From the NCBI RefSeq assembly GCF_024699275.1, contig NZ_JAILPX010000026.1, positions 62,001 through 126,000 of the forward strand: a stretch of DNA of 64,000 nucleotides, given 5' to 3'. The notes beneath the pieces are model-generated. The model was given only the letters and a program-made list of their open reading frames with translations, was not told the DNA's origin and searched no databases. This document shows positions 8,605-18,546 of the stretch, one piece after another; positions within the stretch are counted from its first letter, which is position 1; every line of letters begins with the position of its first letter. The stretch comes from Selenomonas sp. Lineage in GTDB: Bacteria; Bacillota_C; Negativicutes; Selenomonadales; Selenomonadaceae. The position numbers and the translations under genes are program-made.

Positions 8605-9342
8605 TTAGAATACACCGCAGCTGGAAGCTACCAGATAAGCGACGAGTGCACCGCAGAGAGGAGCTACCACTGGAATCCATGCATAACCCCAATCAGAGCC
8701 GCCTTTGCCGGCAATGGGGAGAATAGCATGCGCAATGCGCGGGCCCAGGTCACGGGCGGGGTTCATGGCATAGCCCGTGGGTCCACCCAGGGAAAGGCCA
8801 AGAGCCAAAATCAGGATGCCTACAATGTAGGGACCATAACCGGGAACCATAGCGCCAACCGGTTTGGAGAAAATCATCCAGATGACAAACATCAGGAAGA
8901 AGGTAGCAATTGCCTCGCAGAGGAAGTTGGCTGCCGGATTGCGGATAGCCGGACCCGTAGCAAATACACCGAGTTTTGCTGCCGGATCTTCCGTTTCAGA
9001 CCAATGGGGCAGATATGCCAGCCATACGATAGCAGCACCCACGATACCACCGAGGATTTGCACGATAGAAGTCATAAGGAACTGATTGAAGGTATAGATG
9101 CCAATCATCATCTTACCCAGTGTAACAGCCGGATTCAAATCCCCCTGAGGTGCTCCCAGCGTAGTTGCCGTGAAAACACCAAGGGTAACGGCAAATGCCC
9201 ACCCGAATGCTATGCAAATCCAACCGCCGCCCTGGCCTTTGGATTTCGTCAGCGTCATGTTCGCACAAACACCACAACCAAAAACCAGGAGGACCATTGT
9301 GCCCATGAACTCGCCAAGCAAGTTTTCAGAACCTGTTACCAT
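8605..9342 (-). CDS. glpF: Glycerol facilitator (MIP/aquaporin family)
   Basis: 245 residues, six predicted membrane segments. The two pore-forming NPA motifs are present: N70-P-A in GDLNPAVTLG and N194-P-A in YAMNPARDLGPR. The Asp after the second motif (NPARD) is typical of glycerol-conducting aquaglyceroporins rather than water channels. It lets glycerol diffuse into the cell to be trapped by GlpK, whose gene ends 90 bases upstream. A short GAGGGA ribosome site precedes ATG at 9342. A perfect hairpin separates it from glpK. Confidence 0.93.
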   Translation of the reverse strand: MVTGSENLLGEFMGTMVLLVFGCGVCANMTLTKSKGQGGGWICIAFGWAFAVTLGVFTATTLGAPQGDLNPAVTLGKMMIGIYTFNQFLMTSIVQILGGIVGAAIVWLAYLPHWSETEDPAAKLGVFATGPAIRNPAANFLCEAIATFFLMFVIWMIFSKPVGAMVPGYGPYIVGILILALGLSLGGPTGYAMNPARDLGPRIAHAILPIAGKGGSDWGYAWIPVVAPLCGALVAYLVASSCGVF

Positions 9343-9380
9343 GATAATCCCTCTTTCTTATAAATAATAGCTTTATAGCA

Positions 9381-9403
9381 GGTGGACGGAAAATCCGTCC
9401 ACC
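9381..9403 (-). other. Perfect 10-bp stem-loop between glpK and glpF
   Basis: GGTGGACGGA (9381-9390), loop AAA, TCCGTCCACC (9394-9403). There is no T run after it on the minus strand, so it is more likely an RNA-processing or stabilising element, or a weak attenuator, than a terminator. Confidence 0.5.
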
Positions 9404-9432
9404 GAACTATCAATCAACAAACTGACTGCAGC

Positions 9433-10995
<1,563 letters not shown>

Positions 10996-11017
10996 TCAAG
11001 GAAAAATAAATATTTCC

Positions 11018-11326
11018 TCAATAATCCCCAGCAATTTTCTGTGCCAGGTCAAGGATCTTTACCGAGTCAATGCTGGCATACAAATCCTTGGGAATGACCG
11101 CTGATTTGACATTAGGATACTTGACCTGAATCTCCGGCAGTTCAAATGCAGACTGGGGAGCCAGCAGCATGACATCTGCAAACTGGGCTGCCTCCCGGAC
11201 TTCCTGTATGGGATAGAAAGTCACCGAGCAGGGATACCCCAGTCTTGCTGCTTCATGCTCCATGCGGCGCACCAGCATATTGGTGGACACACCTGCAGAA
11301 CAGATCAGTACAATTCTCCGAATCAT
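11018..11326 (-). CDS. Orphan PTS EIIB component, lactose/cellobiose type
   Basis: 102 residues forming a complete EIIB domain. The phosphorylated cysteine is C9 in IVLICSAGVSTNML, followed by the usual alternating beta-alpha pattern and the DVMLLAPQSAF segment. EIIB normally passes phosphate from EIIA to a sugar in the EIIC channel, but no EIIA or EIIC gene is in the window. Its place between glpC and glpK suggests a regulatory or dihydroxyacetone/glycerol-linked role. That is inference only. It has an excellent GGAGG ribosome site. Confidence 0.85.
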   Translation of the reverse strand: MIRRIVLICSAGVSTNMLVRRMEHEAARLGYPCSVTFYPIQEVREAAQFADVMLLAPQSAFELPEIQVKYPNVKSAVIPKDLYASIDSVKILDLAQKIAGDY

Positions 11327-11364
11327 CGAAAATCCTCCTTCCTATGCTACGGTTTTAAGGATGC

Positions 11365-11380
11365 GGGGGCAAAGCCCCCT
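11365..11380 (-). other. GC-rich hairpin between glpC and the EIIB gene
   Basis: GGGGGC (11365-11370), a short AAA loop and GCCCCC. On the minus strand no clear T run follows immediately, so it may act as an intercistronic stabiliser or attenuator rather than an end point. Confidence 0.4.
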
Positions 11381-11385
11381 CTCCC

Positions 11386-12618
11386 TTATTTTCCGTAAGC
11401 CTTGGCTAATATCTCAACGGGATGGCAGGTTTTTGCCTGCGTACCATGTTGAATCTGAAGTCGACATGTGCCGCAATCGCAAATGACTTCATCACTGCTG
11501 GACTCCTTGATGCGGCGGAAAAGCTTTTCCCCAATCTTCATGGAAATTTCGTATTTATCTCCCTTGAATCCATAGTTACCACTCATACCACAGCAGCCAG
11601 CATCAGCCTGCTCCACCGTGACACCGGGAACCTGGGCCAAAATCTTGGCTGCAGGAACACCAAAGCCCTGACTCTTCAGATGACAGGGGACATGATACAT
11701 CAGTTTTTCCCCTACCGTTTGGAAATTTGTATTGAGTTCGCCTTTTTCGGCGAGAATCTCCAGGAATTCAAACGCATCATAGACGTTTTCGCCCGCTTCA
11801 TGCATCTTTTCTTCATTAAACAACTCATGATATTCCTGTTTGAGCATCAGCGAGCAGCTAGTGCAGCAGGCAATCACGGGAATGCCTTTCTTCTTCCATT
11901 CCAGAATGCGGGCTACATTATTGTCTGCATGTTCATGGGCTTCATCCAAAAATCCTGTAACCACCATCGGTGAACCACAGCAGTTAAACTTCTCATCCAC
12001 GAGAACCTCATAACCATTGGCGTTCATGACCTTTACAAAGGCCACTCCCACCTGGGGCTCATTTTCATTGATGAAACAGCCTGGGAAGAACACAACCTTC
12101 TTTTCACTTTTGGGTTGTTTGATGCCCTTGAACAGATGCATGAAGTTTTCCGATGCATAGGCTGGCATACTGCGTTCGCCTGCCATCCCCATGGCACCAA
12201 ATACTCCCAACGCCTTGCCAATGCTCATACCCAGGTTGGCAAAGGTCGCGCCAAAGGGCATCATGCGTACCAGCTTAGCCATACGCTCGCCATGGGCCAG
12301 CATATCATCCCGCTGAGAATGGGGATGGGTTTCATAATACTTAGCCCGCTGCAGCATATTCAATGTAGATACTGCTACACCTGAAGGGCAGGCTCTATCA
12401 CAGCTCTTACAGTTGGAACAGAAATCCAGGCTGTCTTCAAAATCATCCTGGGAGAAGTGCATACGGCTATGCGCCGGACCCACCAGTTTAGGCCCACGGT
12501 AGCTCTTCTCTGCCTCCATTACCGGGCAGCTGGACATACAGGATGTGCAGGACAAGCAATGGTCAGCTGTAGATTGTGCCGATTCCATCTCTTCTATTTT
12601 CTTACGAATATCGCTCAT
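11386..12618 (-). CDS. glpC: Anaerobic glycerol-3-phosphate dehydrogenase subunit C
   Basis: 410 residues. It is the Fe-S electron-transfer subunit that links GlpAB to the quinone pool at the membrane. Two ferredoxin-type motifs, CLSCTSCMSSCPV (about 22-34) and CSNCKSCDRACPS (about 73-85), are followed by two cysteine-rich CCG domains (PGCF...CCGSP and PCHLK...CCGMSG), as in GlpC and heterodisulfide-reductase-like proteins. ATG at 12618 is preferred over the in-frame TTG two codons upstream because GGGAG is then at good spacing. It lies 18 bases after glpB. Confidence 0.93.
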   Translation of the reverse strand: MSDIRKKIEEMESAQSTADHCLSCTSCMSSCPVMEAEKSYRGPKLVGPAHSRMHFSQDDFEDSLDFCSNCKSCDRACPSGVAVSTLNMLQRAKYYETHPHSQRDDMLAHGERMAKLVRMMPFGATFANLGMSIGKALGVFGAMGMAGERSMPAYASENFMHLFKGIKQPKSEKKVVFFPGCFINENEPQVGVAFVKVMNANGYEVLVDEKFNCCGSPMVVTGFLDEAHEHADNNVARILEWKKKGIPVIACCTSCSLMLKQEYHELFNEEKMHEAGENVYDAFEFLEILAEKGELNTNFQTVGEKLMYHVPCHLKSQGFGVPAAKILAQVPGVTVEQADAGCCGMSGNYGFKGDKYEISMKIGEKLFRRIKESSSDEVICDCGTCRLQIQHGTQAKTCHPVEILAKAYGK

Positions 12619-12636
12619 CGCCAAAGTCTCCCTTCC

Positions 12637-13881
12637 TCACATCAATGCGGCTTTATAGGCCGATGCCAATGCCACACCGTTGCCGGAATGTTCAAAGCAG
12701 AAATCATAACCGCCGAGATTACTGCCAACCACATAGACATTCTCATAGACGAGCTCATTATCAGCATCTATAGGACGCAAATCGTTATCCGTGCGCACAC
12801 CAGTCTTGGCAAACCCCTGGGGCTTATCACTGAAGAGCTGTTCATTGCTCCAGTTTTCCTCGCCGGATTCAATATATACGGGCAGGTCAAAAACCGTTTC
12901 TTTCGGCTTTTCAAAATCCCGCACCGTGATACCACCGCTGTACAAGCCACCGGTAGCCAGAATAAACTTATCTGCATAATAGGTCTTTTCCCGGACAGAA
13001 GCCTTGGCCACCACACCGGTAACCTTCTTACCATCCGAAACAGCCCGCAGGACTTTCGTGTCTTCCACGATTTCCACATCCATATCCTTCAGTGCCCGTT
13101 TAAGCATAGCCTGCAGCCTGAGCCCATTAACAGAAGGTGGTAAACAAGTGGTTTCCAAAATTTCCGCACCCAGTTTTTCGTGGATATAAGCCGCACATTC
13201 CTGACCTTTGGTGCCCATCACCTGCGGAACCAGGAACACTGTGCTATCGGCCTGTACATAGGGACGAAGCTGCTCGGCAAAGGAATCTCTTCCCTTCTGG
13301 GTGTCCAGCCAGCGCGCCACATCAATGGTGGTAATATCCCTACCACCCAAAAGCGGCGTATTAATTTCCACCACAGGGAATTTCGTCTTACCCTGCAAAG
13401 ACTGCTGCAGATTTTCCTGCAGGATATTCCCATAGAAATCCTTAAGTCCCTTAACGCCTACGATGATGATATTTTCTTCACCATGGAGACTTGTACCGTC
13501 AAGGCAATGTGGTGCCAGGCAGGTCGGTTTCATAGTACCCACAGCCGTAGGAACCAGCAACTGATGATCCAAGGAACCACGATAGGGAAAACCGTAGTCC
13601 CGGGTAAAATCCAGGAAGAAGTTCACTGCTTTTTCCACGGTTTCCATTCCAATCTTGCTATAAGGATGTTCAGCAGGCAATTTCTGAATCGCCGTCTTGG
13701 GACATTCTACATAATCGTGCTTTTCATCAAAGCCCAACACATCAATAACACCGCTATTTAAGGAAAGCGAGCCTGACCCGCAAGTGAGCAGGGTCACCTT
13801 TTTTCTCTGATTGGCACTGACCAAAGCTGCCATCAAGCCAGCAAAGCCGCTGCCAATTACCAGGGTATCCGCATGTTTCAT
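12637..13881 (-). CDS. glpB: Anaerobic glycerol-3-phosphate dehydrogenase subunit B
   Basis: 414 residues. An FAD/NAD-type Rossmann start, TLVIGSGFAGLMAAL (residues 4-18), and a second nucleotide-binding region near the C-terminus (NVYVVGSNLGGYD) match GlpB. This subunit pairs with GlpA in the soluble flavoprotein dimer that oxidises glycerol 3-phosphate to dihydroxyacetone phosphate. Its ATG overlaps the glpA stop codon by four bases (ATGA), which indicates translational coupling and a fixed GlpA:GlpB ratio. Confidence 0.93.
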   Translation of the reverse strand: MKHADTLVIGSGFAGLMAALVSANQRKKVTLLTCGSGSLSLNSGVIDVLGFDEKHDYVECPKTAIQKLPAEHPYSKIGMETVEKAVNFFLDFTRDYGFPYRGSLDHQLLVPTAVGTMKPTCLAPHCLDGTSLHGEENIIIVGVKGLKDFYGNILQENLQQSLQGKTKFPVVEINTPLLGGRDITTIDVARWLDTQKGRDSFAEQLRPYVQADSTVFLVPQVMGTKGQECAAYIHEKLGAEILETTCLPPSVNGLRLQAMLKRALKDMDVEIVEDTKVLRAVSDGKKVTGVVAKASVREKTYYADKFILATGGLYSGGITVRDFEKPKETVFDLPVYIESGEENWSNEQLFSDKPQGFAKTGVRTDNDLRPIDADNELVYENVYVVGSNLGGYDFCFEHSGNGVALASAYKAALM

Positions 13882-15488
13882 TCCGTTTTGCCTCCATTCA
13901 CATGAAAGGACAGTTCATATAAAGCCCGTGTCATTTGGGTTTCCCGCAGGGTTCTGCCCACCAGGACCGGGCGAATGCCCTTCCAACGGCCCTGTAAGAA
14001 TTCCTTCATGCGAGTAAGTGTTTCTGCCGCCCGGTCATGTTTGCCATACTGGGCAAACAATCCGGCGGAACGCAGGGCACAGAAGTTTCCCTGACAAGTT
14101 CCCATACCCACGCGAGTACGGCGGCGAATATCATTGATTTGATAACAGGAATCCTCCTGCGCAATCTCTTCAAATTCGGCTAAAGTGACATTTTCGCACT
14201 CACAGACCAATTCCCGTTTTTCCGGGGCTTCCTCCAGGCGTTTGACCACCCTGGCGAAACGTTCAGGCCCCAGTCGTGTTGCGGCAAGATTCGTTCCATA
14301 GGCGGGGAAGTACTTGCGGGCAGCCTTCTTGGCTTCTTCGCTGACTTCCGGAACCAACGGTTCTTCCGCGGTACGGCATTTTTCCGTATTGCCCAGCTTT
14401 GCACAAACCTTATCCGCCATCTTTTCAGCCATCAGACGATATGTGGTGAACTTACCGCCCACGATGGTGAACATGCCTTTTAGGCCGTCATTTTCATGAT
14501 CCACAATGGCAAAGCCACGGGATGCACCACGTCCGCTTGCTCCTCCAGGAGGCATGTAAAGCGGACGGGATCCTGCAAATGCCCGAAGCATACGATAATC
14601 CCGCAGATGCTCAAAGGTCTTTTCACCAATCGACAACAGATTTTCCACTTCTTCCCGGGAAGTACTGGTATCTTCCGGATCTGGAATACTCATGGAGGAT
14701 GTCCCCAAAATGGTGATGGAACCATGCGGTACAAAAATATCACCATCAGAAGACTTATGCAGGCGGTTTACCACGTGATTGGTTATCCGCTGGTTAAAGG
14801 CCAACAAAGTTCCTTTATCCGGCTGTACACCGACTTCCAAGCCTGCCAGGGCTGCGACTTTACCAGCCCAGCCGCCGGCGGCATTGATGGCAATTTCGCA
14901 TTCGATGACCTCTTCCTCACCGGTGATCGTGTTGCGAACCTTGACCCCTTTCAGCTCGCCATTGGCCTGTTCAATCCCAATGACCTCACGATAGGTCAAA
15001 CTGCGTCCGCCATAGCGTTTTGCCGATTCCACATTCTGCCAGCTCATTCGAAAGCCATCAATCGCCGCATCCGGTACCAGATAAGCCGACTGCACATTCT
15101 TGGAAAGCAGCGGTTCCAATCGAAATGCCTCTTCCAGGGTGATGGGCTTGGCTTCAATTCCACTCTCCGCACAGCCCTTCACCCAGGCTTCTTCATAATC
15201 CGGAGCATCAATATTGAGTCGGACGAACATTCCTCCGGTCGTCTCCACACAAGATTTACCGATTTTACGCAAAATCTGATTTTCGATAATGCATTCTTTG
15301 GCTGCTTCCTGATCTTTCACCGCATAGCGTCCACCACTGTGTAACAACCCATGATAGCGGGAACTGGCTCCATTTACCAGGTCGCATTTCTCAACCAGCA
15401 GCGTATCTACGCCGCGCATGGAAAGGTCGCGCAGGATACCCACACCTGTGGCCCCGCCGCCAATAACAACGACCGTTGCTTTATCCAT
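13878..15488 (-). CDS. glpA: Anaerobic glycerol-3-phosphate dehydrogenase subunit A
   Basis: 536 residues, close to the usual length. The FAD-binding start VVVIGGGATGVGILRDL (6-22) and SSRYHGLLHSGGRYAV match the glycerol-3-phosphate dehydrogenase flavoprotein family. The C-terminal region holds a [2Fe-2S] BFD-like domain (CECENVT near 415 and GMGTCQGNFC), as in E. coli GlpA. ATG at 15488 is chosen for its GGAGAGGATGGAG ribosome site. It is the first gene of the glpABC operon. A 415-base AT-rich control region separates it from a divergent XRE regulator. Confidence 0.95.
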   Translation of the reverse strand: MDKATVVVIGGGATGVGILRDLSMRGVDTLLVEKCDLVNGASSRYHGLLHSGGRYAVKDQEAAKECIIENQILRKIGKSCVETTGGMFVRLNIDAPDYEEAWVKGCAESGIEAKPITLEEAFRLEPLLSKNVQSAYLVPDAAIDGFRMSWQNVESAKRYGGRSLTYREVIGIEQANGELKGVKVRNTITGEEEVIECEIAINAAGGWAGKVAALAGLEVGVQPDKGTLLAFNQRITNHVVNRLHKSSDGDIFVPHGSITILGTSSMSIPDPEDTSTSREEVENLLSIGEKTFEHLRDYRMLRAFAGSRPLYMPPGGASGRGASRGFAIVDHENDGLKGMFTIVGGKFTTYRLMAEKMADKVCAKLGNTEKCRTAEEPLVPEVSEEAKKAARKYFPAYGTNLAATRLGPERFARVVKRLEEAPEKRELVCECENVTLAEFEEIAQEDSCYQINDIRRRTRVGMGTCQGNFCALRSAGLFAQYGKHDRAAETLTRMKEFLQGRWKGIRPVLVGRTLRETQMTRALYELSFHVNGGKTE

Positions 15489-15903
15489 CGTACTCCATCC
15501 TCTCCGGAACAACACACATTTTGTAACCGCTTGCACGATTATTTATTTTTATGATTGGAAATTTATTGACAATTTAGGTAATATTAAATCTTCAATCACT
15601 AAACAGCTAAAATATGATGGGCGAAAACACATCCTTTCGCTGTGAGTCATTTCGCTATTTTCTCACAAAAAGGGAATTTCGTTTTTGTGCCCGTTTGAAA
15701 TACTATATTTCGTTTACATGACTATACTACAACATAATTCCATACTAGTCAATACGAAATATGATTTTATTTTATTATTTTTATCGATTTTCTTATTGAG
15801 AATTATTAATGGTTCCCCCTTCTTATTAAGGGCTTTTCTTTTTCGCCGTAAGCTTGTAGAATAAAAGCAGATCATTTCAACCAAAAGAAGGGATTTCTGC
15901 TTT
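15489..15903. promoter_or_regulatory. AT-rich divergent control region of glpABC and the XRE gene
   Basis: No gene in these 415 bases. The heptamer ATTTCGT or its close form ATTTCGC occurs at 15649, 15676 and 15707, and in inverted form (ACGAAAT) at 15754. A GAAATA-CTA-TATTTC palindrome spans 15697-15711. TGTGAG (15641-15646) and CTCACA (15662-15667) form a wider inverted repeat. On the minus strand TTGTCA near 15570 with A-rich sequence downstream is a possible glpA promoter. A short CCCTT/AAGGG hairpin with a T-rich tail (about 15817-15845) precedes the XRE gene. Confidence 0.45.
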
Positions 15904-16230
15904 ATGAATAGAGAAGACTATATAAAGGCCTTGATAAAATCTCATGGCTATACCATGAAGGACTTTGCCAAAATCATCAATATGCCCTATACCACCCTGT
16001 TGTCCATCCTCAACGGTTCCATTGGCGGCGCTGCTATGGATAATGTGCTAAAGATCTGCCGGGCACTCAATATCCGCATTGAAGATCTCAACCATCTGGC
16101 GGAAAAAATGGAGGCCGATGCCCAGCCGTCCTCTGAGACAGCAGGCATCGACCCCCAGCTTTTGAAACTGCTGCAAAATCTGCCCACGGAAAAGCAGATT
16201 GCCCTAAAGCTCCTGTTGGCCGACAAATAA
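15904..16230 (+). CDS. XRE-family transcriptional regulator
   Basis: 108 residues. An N-terminal helix-turn-helix of the Cro/C1 type covers about residues 14-65 (MKDFAKIINMPYTTLLSILNG, then DNVLKICRALNI). It is followed by a short acidic linker and a C-terminal helix (LLQNLPTEKQIALKLLL) of unknown role, perhaps for dimerisation. It is transcribed divergently from glpABC across the repeat-rich region, so it is a candidate regulator of the glycerol genes. That link is inferred from position only. An AAGGGA ribosome site precedes ATG. Confidence 0.85.
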   Translation: MNREDYIKALIKSHGYTMKDFAKIINMPYTTLLSILNGSIGGAAMDNVLKICRALNIRIEDLNHLAEKMEADAQPSSETAGIDPQLLKLLQNLPTEKQIALKLLLADK

Positions 16231-16275
16231 GCAACAAATGACTACACGTCTTCCTCCACAATTTCTTTATGACAA

Positions 16276-16351
16276 AACCCCGGCGTAACCCTGCCTGGTG
16301 GTTTTCTGCAGAACAACTCCGCAGAAAACCACCAAGCAGGTTATACCGGGG
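16276..16351 (-). terminator. Long near-perfect hairpin after the exported-protein gene
   Basis: Arms at 16276-16309 and 16321-16351 pair over about 31 bases with only a few mismatches, around an 11-base loop. On the minus strand GGGGTTTTG follows, so it can end the transcript of the gene stopping at 16400. It is unusually long for a terminator. Confidence 0.6.
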
Positions 16352-16399
16352 TATCTTATTGGCTAAATCCACATATCTGCCACAAAATCAAACCCTGCA

Positions 16400-17014
16400 T
16401 CACTGACTCTCTTGATAGACAGAACCATAGCCCGTCCCTAAATCACGGTAAGCAAACCAAAGGGTGTTATCATCCCAGAAAAAGCTATACCGCTGATTGG
16501 GTGATACACTGGATACATAAGCCGGTTCAAAAGCCAGAATCAGATTGCCCGATCTGGTTACAGCAATAACGGAATCGCCATTGTATTTATTCAGGTAGTT
16601 ATCGCTATCGATATAGGTTTCGAATTTTCCAGTTTCTCCCTCATAACCATAGAGATATGCCTGGTCTACAGACTGAACCGCATAGAACATGCGGCTGGTC
16701 GAAGTATCTTTGATAACCATCAGGCTATATCCACCCTCAACCTCCGGAAAATGTTTCTTGAATACATAATTCTTCCCCAGCTTCACCGTGAGATGAAACC
16801 GCTTGTCATCCCCTTCACCAGCCAGCCGCCGAAACTGCACTTTCAAATCCCCATCCATAGTGTTGAAGGTGCGCTTCCATGCCTGATCAGAACTCATATT
16901 GGCAGAGGAAAGCCGCACCTCATACAATTTTTGAAAAGTTCCCGCCTGACAGGCATTCACAGACAAAAGCATGATTATCCCCATCACCATCAGAGAAAAC
17001 AATTTGCGAAACAT
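16400..17014 (-). CDS. Exported protein of unknown function
   Basis: 204 residues from ATG at 17014, which has a GAGGAGGGA ribosome site. The start is a typical signal peptide (MFRKLFSLMVMG, hydrophobic to about residue 20). It ends at VNACQAG, which could be cut by signal peptidase I after AQA-like residues or be read as a weak lipobox (VNAC). The mature part is beta-rich by appearance with many aromatic residues (YLYGYEGETG, YSFFWDDNTLWFAYRD). I do not recognise a domain. It follows another exported unknown protein by 74 bases, so they probably form an operon. Confidence 0.7.
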   Translation of the reverse strand: MFRKLFSLMVMGIIMLLSVNACQAGTFQKLYEVRLSSANMSSDQAWKRTFNTMDGDLKVQFRRLAGEGDDKRFHLTVKLGKNYVFKKHFPEVEGGYSLMVIKDTSTSRMFYAVQSVDQAYLYGYEGETGKFETYIDSDNYLNKYNGDSVIAVTRSGNLILAFEPAYVSSVSPNQRYSFFWDDNTLWFAYRDLGTGYGSVYQESQ

Positions 17015-17088
17015 AAAATCCCTCCTCACCATATACCATTTTCTATCGCCAATAAATATCAGACTCTTTAGAATTATTATACACACAT

Positions 17089-18276
17089 TTATCCACGATG
17101 TAAAGGTCTTCCCCTATACACCGACCGGTGATTCCTGCGTGCAATCACTCCCCGGCGCTGCCCTACTGGCGACAAAATCAGTAATACCGGCATATTGGAT
17201 GCGCCCGGAGGTGAATATTCCAAGGCAAAGCGCTTATAAGATTTGTATGTCCCCAGATTAGACAGTTCAAAATCCGGAGTCAAAACAATGTTCCGGCCAA
17301 TATCGGCCACAAGGTCTGGCGGTGTATCTCCACCATAAAACAAACGTCCCATAGGCGTATGTACCTGTCTGACTTCCCTTTTGCCCGCTTCTACCCGTAC
17401 AGCACCGGCGTAGGTTCCGCCCAAAGGGGTCAACAGCATACGAATAGATTTTTTCCCTTTTGTAGGCAATTCAAAGCGGTATAACACACCATAATTGCCA
17501 TAATTTAACGCCTCGCTGCCATCAGTAGCATCAATTCCTCGCTTATAGACATCATACTGATTGTCGCCAATCGGTACATAAACTATACCCTCCTTATCCG
17601 GATCATAAGGACGTTTTGCCTTCACTGTGCGATTCATACCAGGAAATGTACCACGTAGTGCCTCCTTATCCTTTGCCAAAACAGACGCCTGCCTTGAAAA
17701 ACTTATGGGATTCTCATGCAGGGGACAAAACACCACGGAAACCCGTATGGGTTCTGCCGTATAAAAATCAAACATCCCCGAAGTCAGCATATGCGGCTGC
17801 AGCGTTTCTTCTGCCATAGCAGGATGCAGCAGACGCCCCTCCCCAGCATCGATATGAACCTGCCGTTCGGCCTGCGGTGTGCGCATATAATCAATTTCCA
17901 ATCCCTTGCCTACTTCGAAATAATTATTGCTGGGTACCGCCATAGCCCCACGCGATATCCGGACTTTTGTTGCCTTTTCGCCCTCATTTTCCAACACAAC
18001 AGCCAACCGTCCAGGGCGTGGTGTAACATTGACATGATAGTAAAAGACCCGGGCATCTCCCTGCACCACATCCCGATACAAAATTCCATAATCTTTTACA
18101 TATTCGGGGCTATCGGAAAACAGTAATGTCCCCCCCGAATCCTCTGTCTCTACCGGCCAGGGCTTCATCACCTGCATAGCAGATCTCCCAGCCTGCAGAT
18201 AACGAGCCTCTCCAGAAGTACATATGAGTAAGAAGAAAAACACCATGCTTCCGAACATCCATCTCTTCCAATCCAT
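17089..18276 (-). CDS. Exported protein of unknown function
   Basis: 395 residues from ATG at 18276 (GAGGAGGAG ribosome site). A signal peptide (MDWKRWMFGSMVFFFLLICTSGEA) is followed by a mature protein without further membrane segments. Two similar-looking halves can be seen, each containing a YGxLYR motif (DYGILYRDV near 75 and NYGVLYRFEL near 275) in a beta-rich context, suggesting an internal duplication. I know no family with certainty. It is first in a two-gene operon with the exported protein at 16400-17014. Confidence 0.7.
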   Translation of the reverse strand: MDWKRWMFGSMVFFFLLICTSGEARYLQAGRSAMQVMKPWPVETEDSGGTLLFSDSPEYVKDYGILYRDVVQGDARVFYYHVNVTPRPGRLAVVLENEGEKATKVRISRGAMAVPSNNYFEVGKGLEIDYMRTPQAERQVHIDAGEGRLLHPAMAEETLQPHMLTSGMFDFYTAEPIRVSVVFCPLHENPISFSRQASVLAKDKEALRGTFPGMNRTVKAKRPYDPDKEGIVYVPIGDNQYDVYKRGIDATDGSEALNYGNYGVLYRFELPTKGKKSIRMLLTPLGGTYAGAVRVEAGKREVRQVHTPMGRLFYGGDTPPDLVADIGRNIVLTPDFELSNLGTYKSYKRFALEYSPPGASNMPVLLILSPVGQRRGVIARRNHRSVYRGRPLHRG

Positions 18277-18436
18277 AACGATAACTCCTCCTCTATAACA
18301 CGAACGGCCCCCTCTCATCGCTCCTCTTTTACTTTGCTATATTCGGCCTGTTCCGTCCTTTTCCTGCTGTCTGAACGCGTTGTATAATCGGATACATGTA
18401 TACTTACAATGTACATTATCAGAATCTTAAAAACTA

Positions 18437-18465
18437 TTGCACTTTTTCTAGGGATAAAGTATAAT
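18437..18465 (+). promoter_or_regulatory. Promoter of the Arg/Pro-rich exported protein gene
   Basis: TTGCAC (18437-18442), 17-base spacer, TATAAT (18460-18465). The start site would be near 18472, giving a leader of about 75 bases. Confidence 0.75.
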
Positions 18466-18546
18466 GCTAGTACAAGGAGTTTTCGTGTACAGAGGTTTAA
18501 TCCATTCAGCACAATGTCAACATTACCTAGGAAGGGGATGAACTTG

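Noticed and set aside
15641..15667. TGTGAG ... CTCACA as a CRP operator
   Set aside because: The spacing between half-sites (15 bases) is far from the 6 bases of a CRP site; kept only as a generic inverted repeat.
16276..16351. Insertion element or MITE
   Set aside because: No target-site duplication and no second copy in the window; position and T run favour a terminator.
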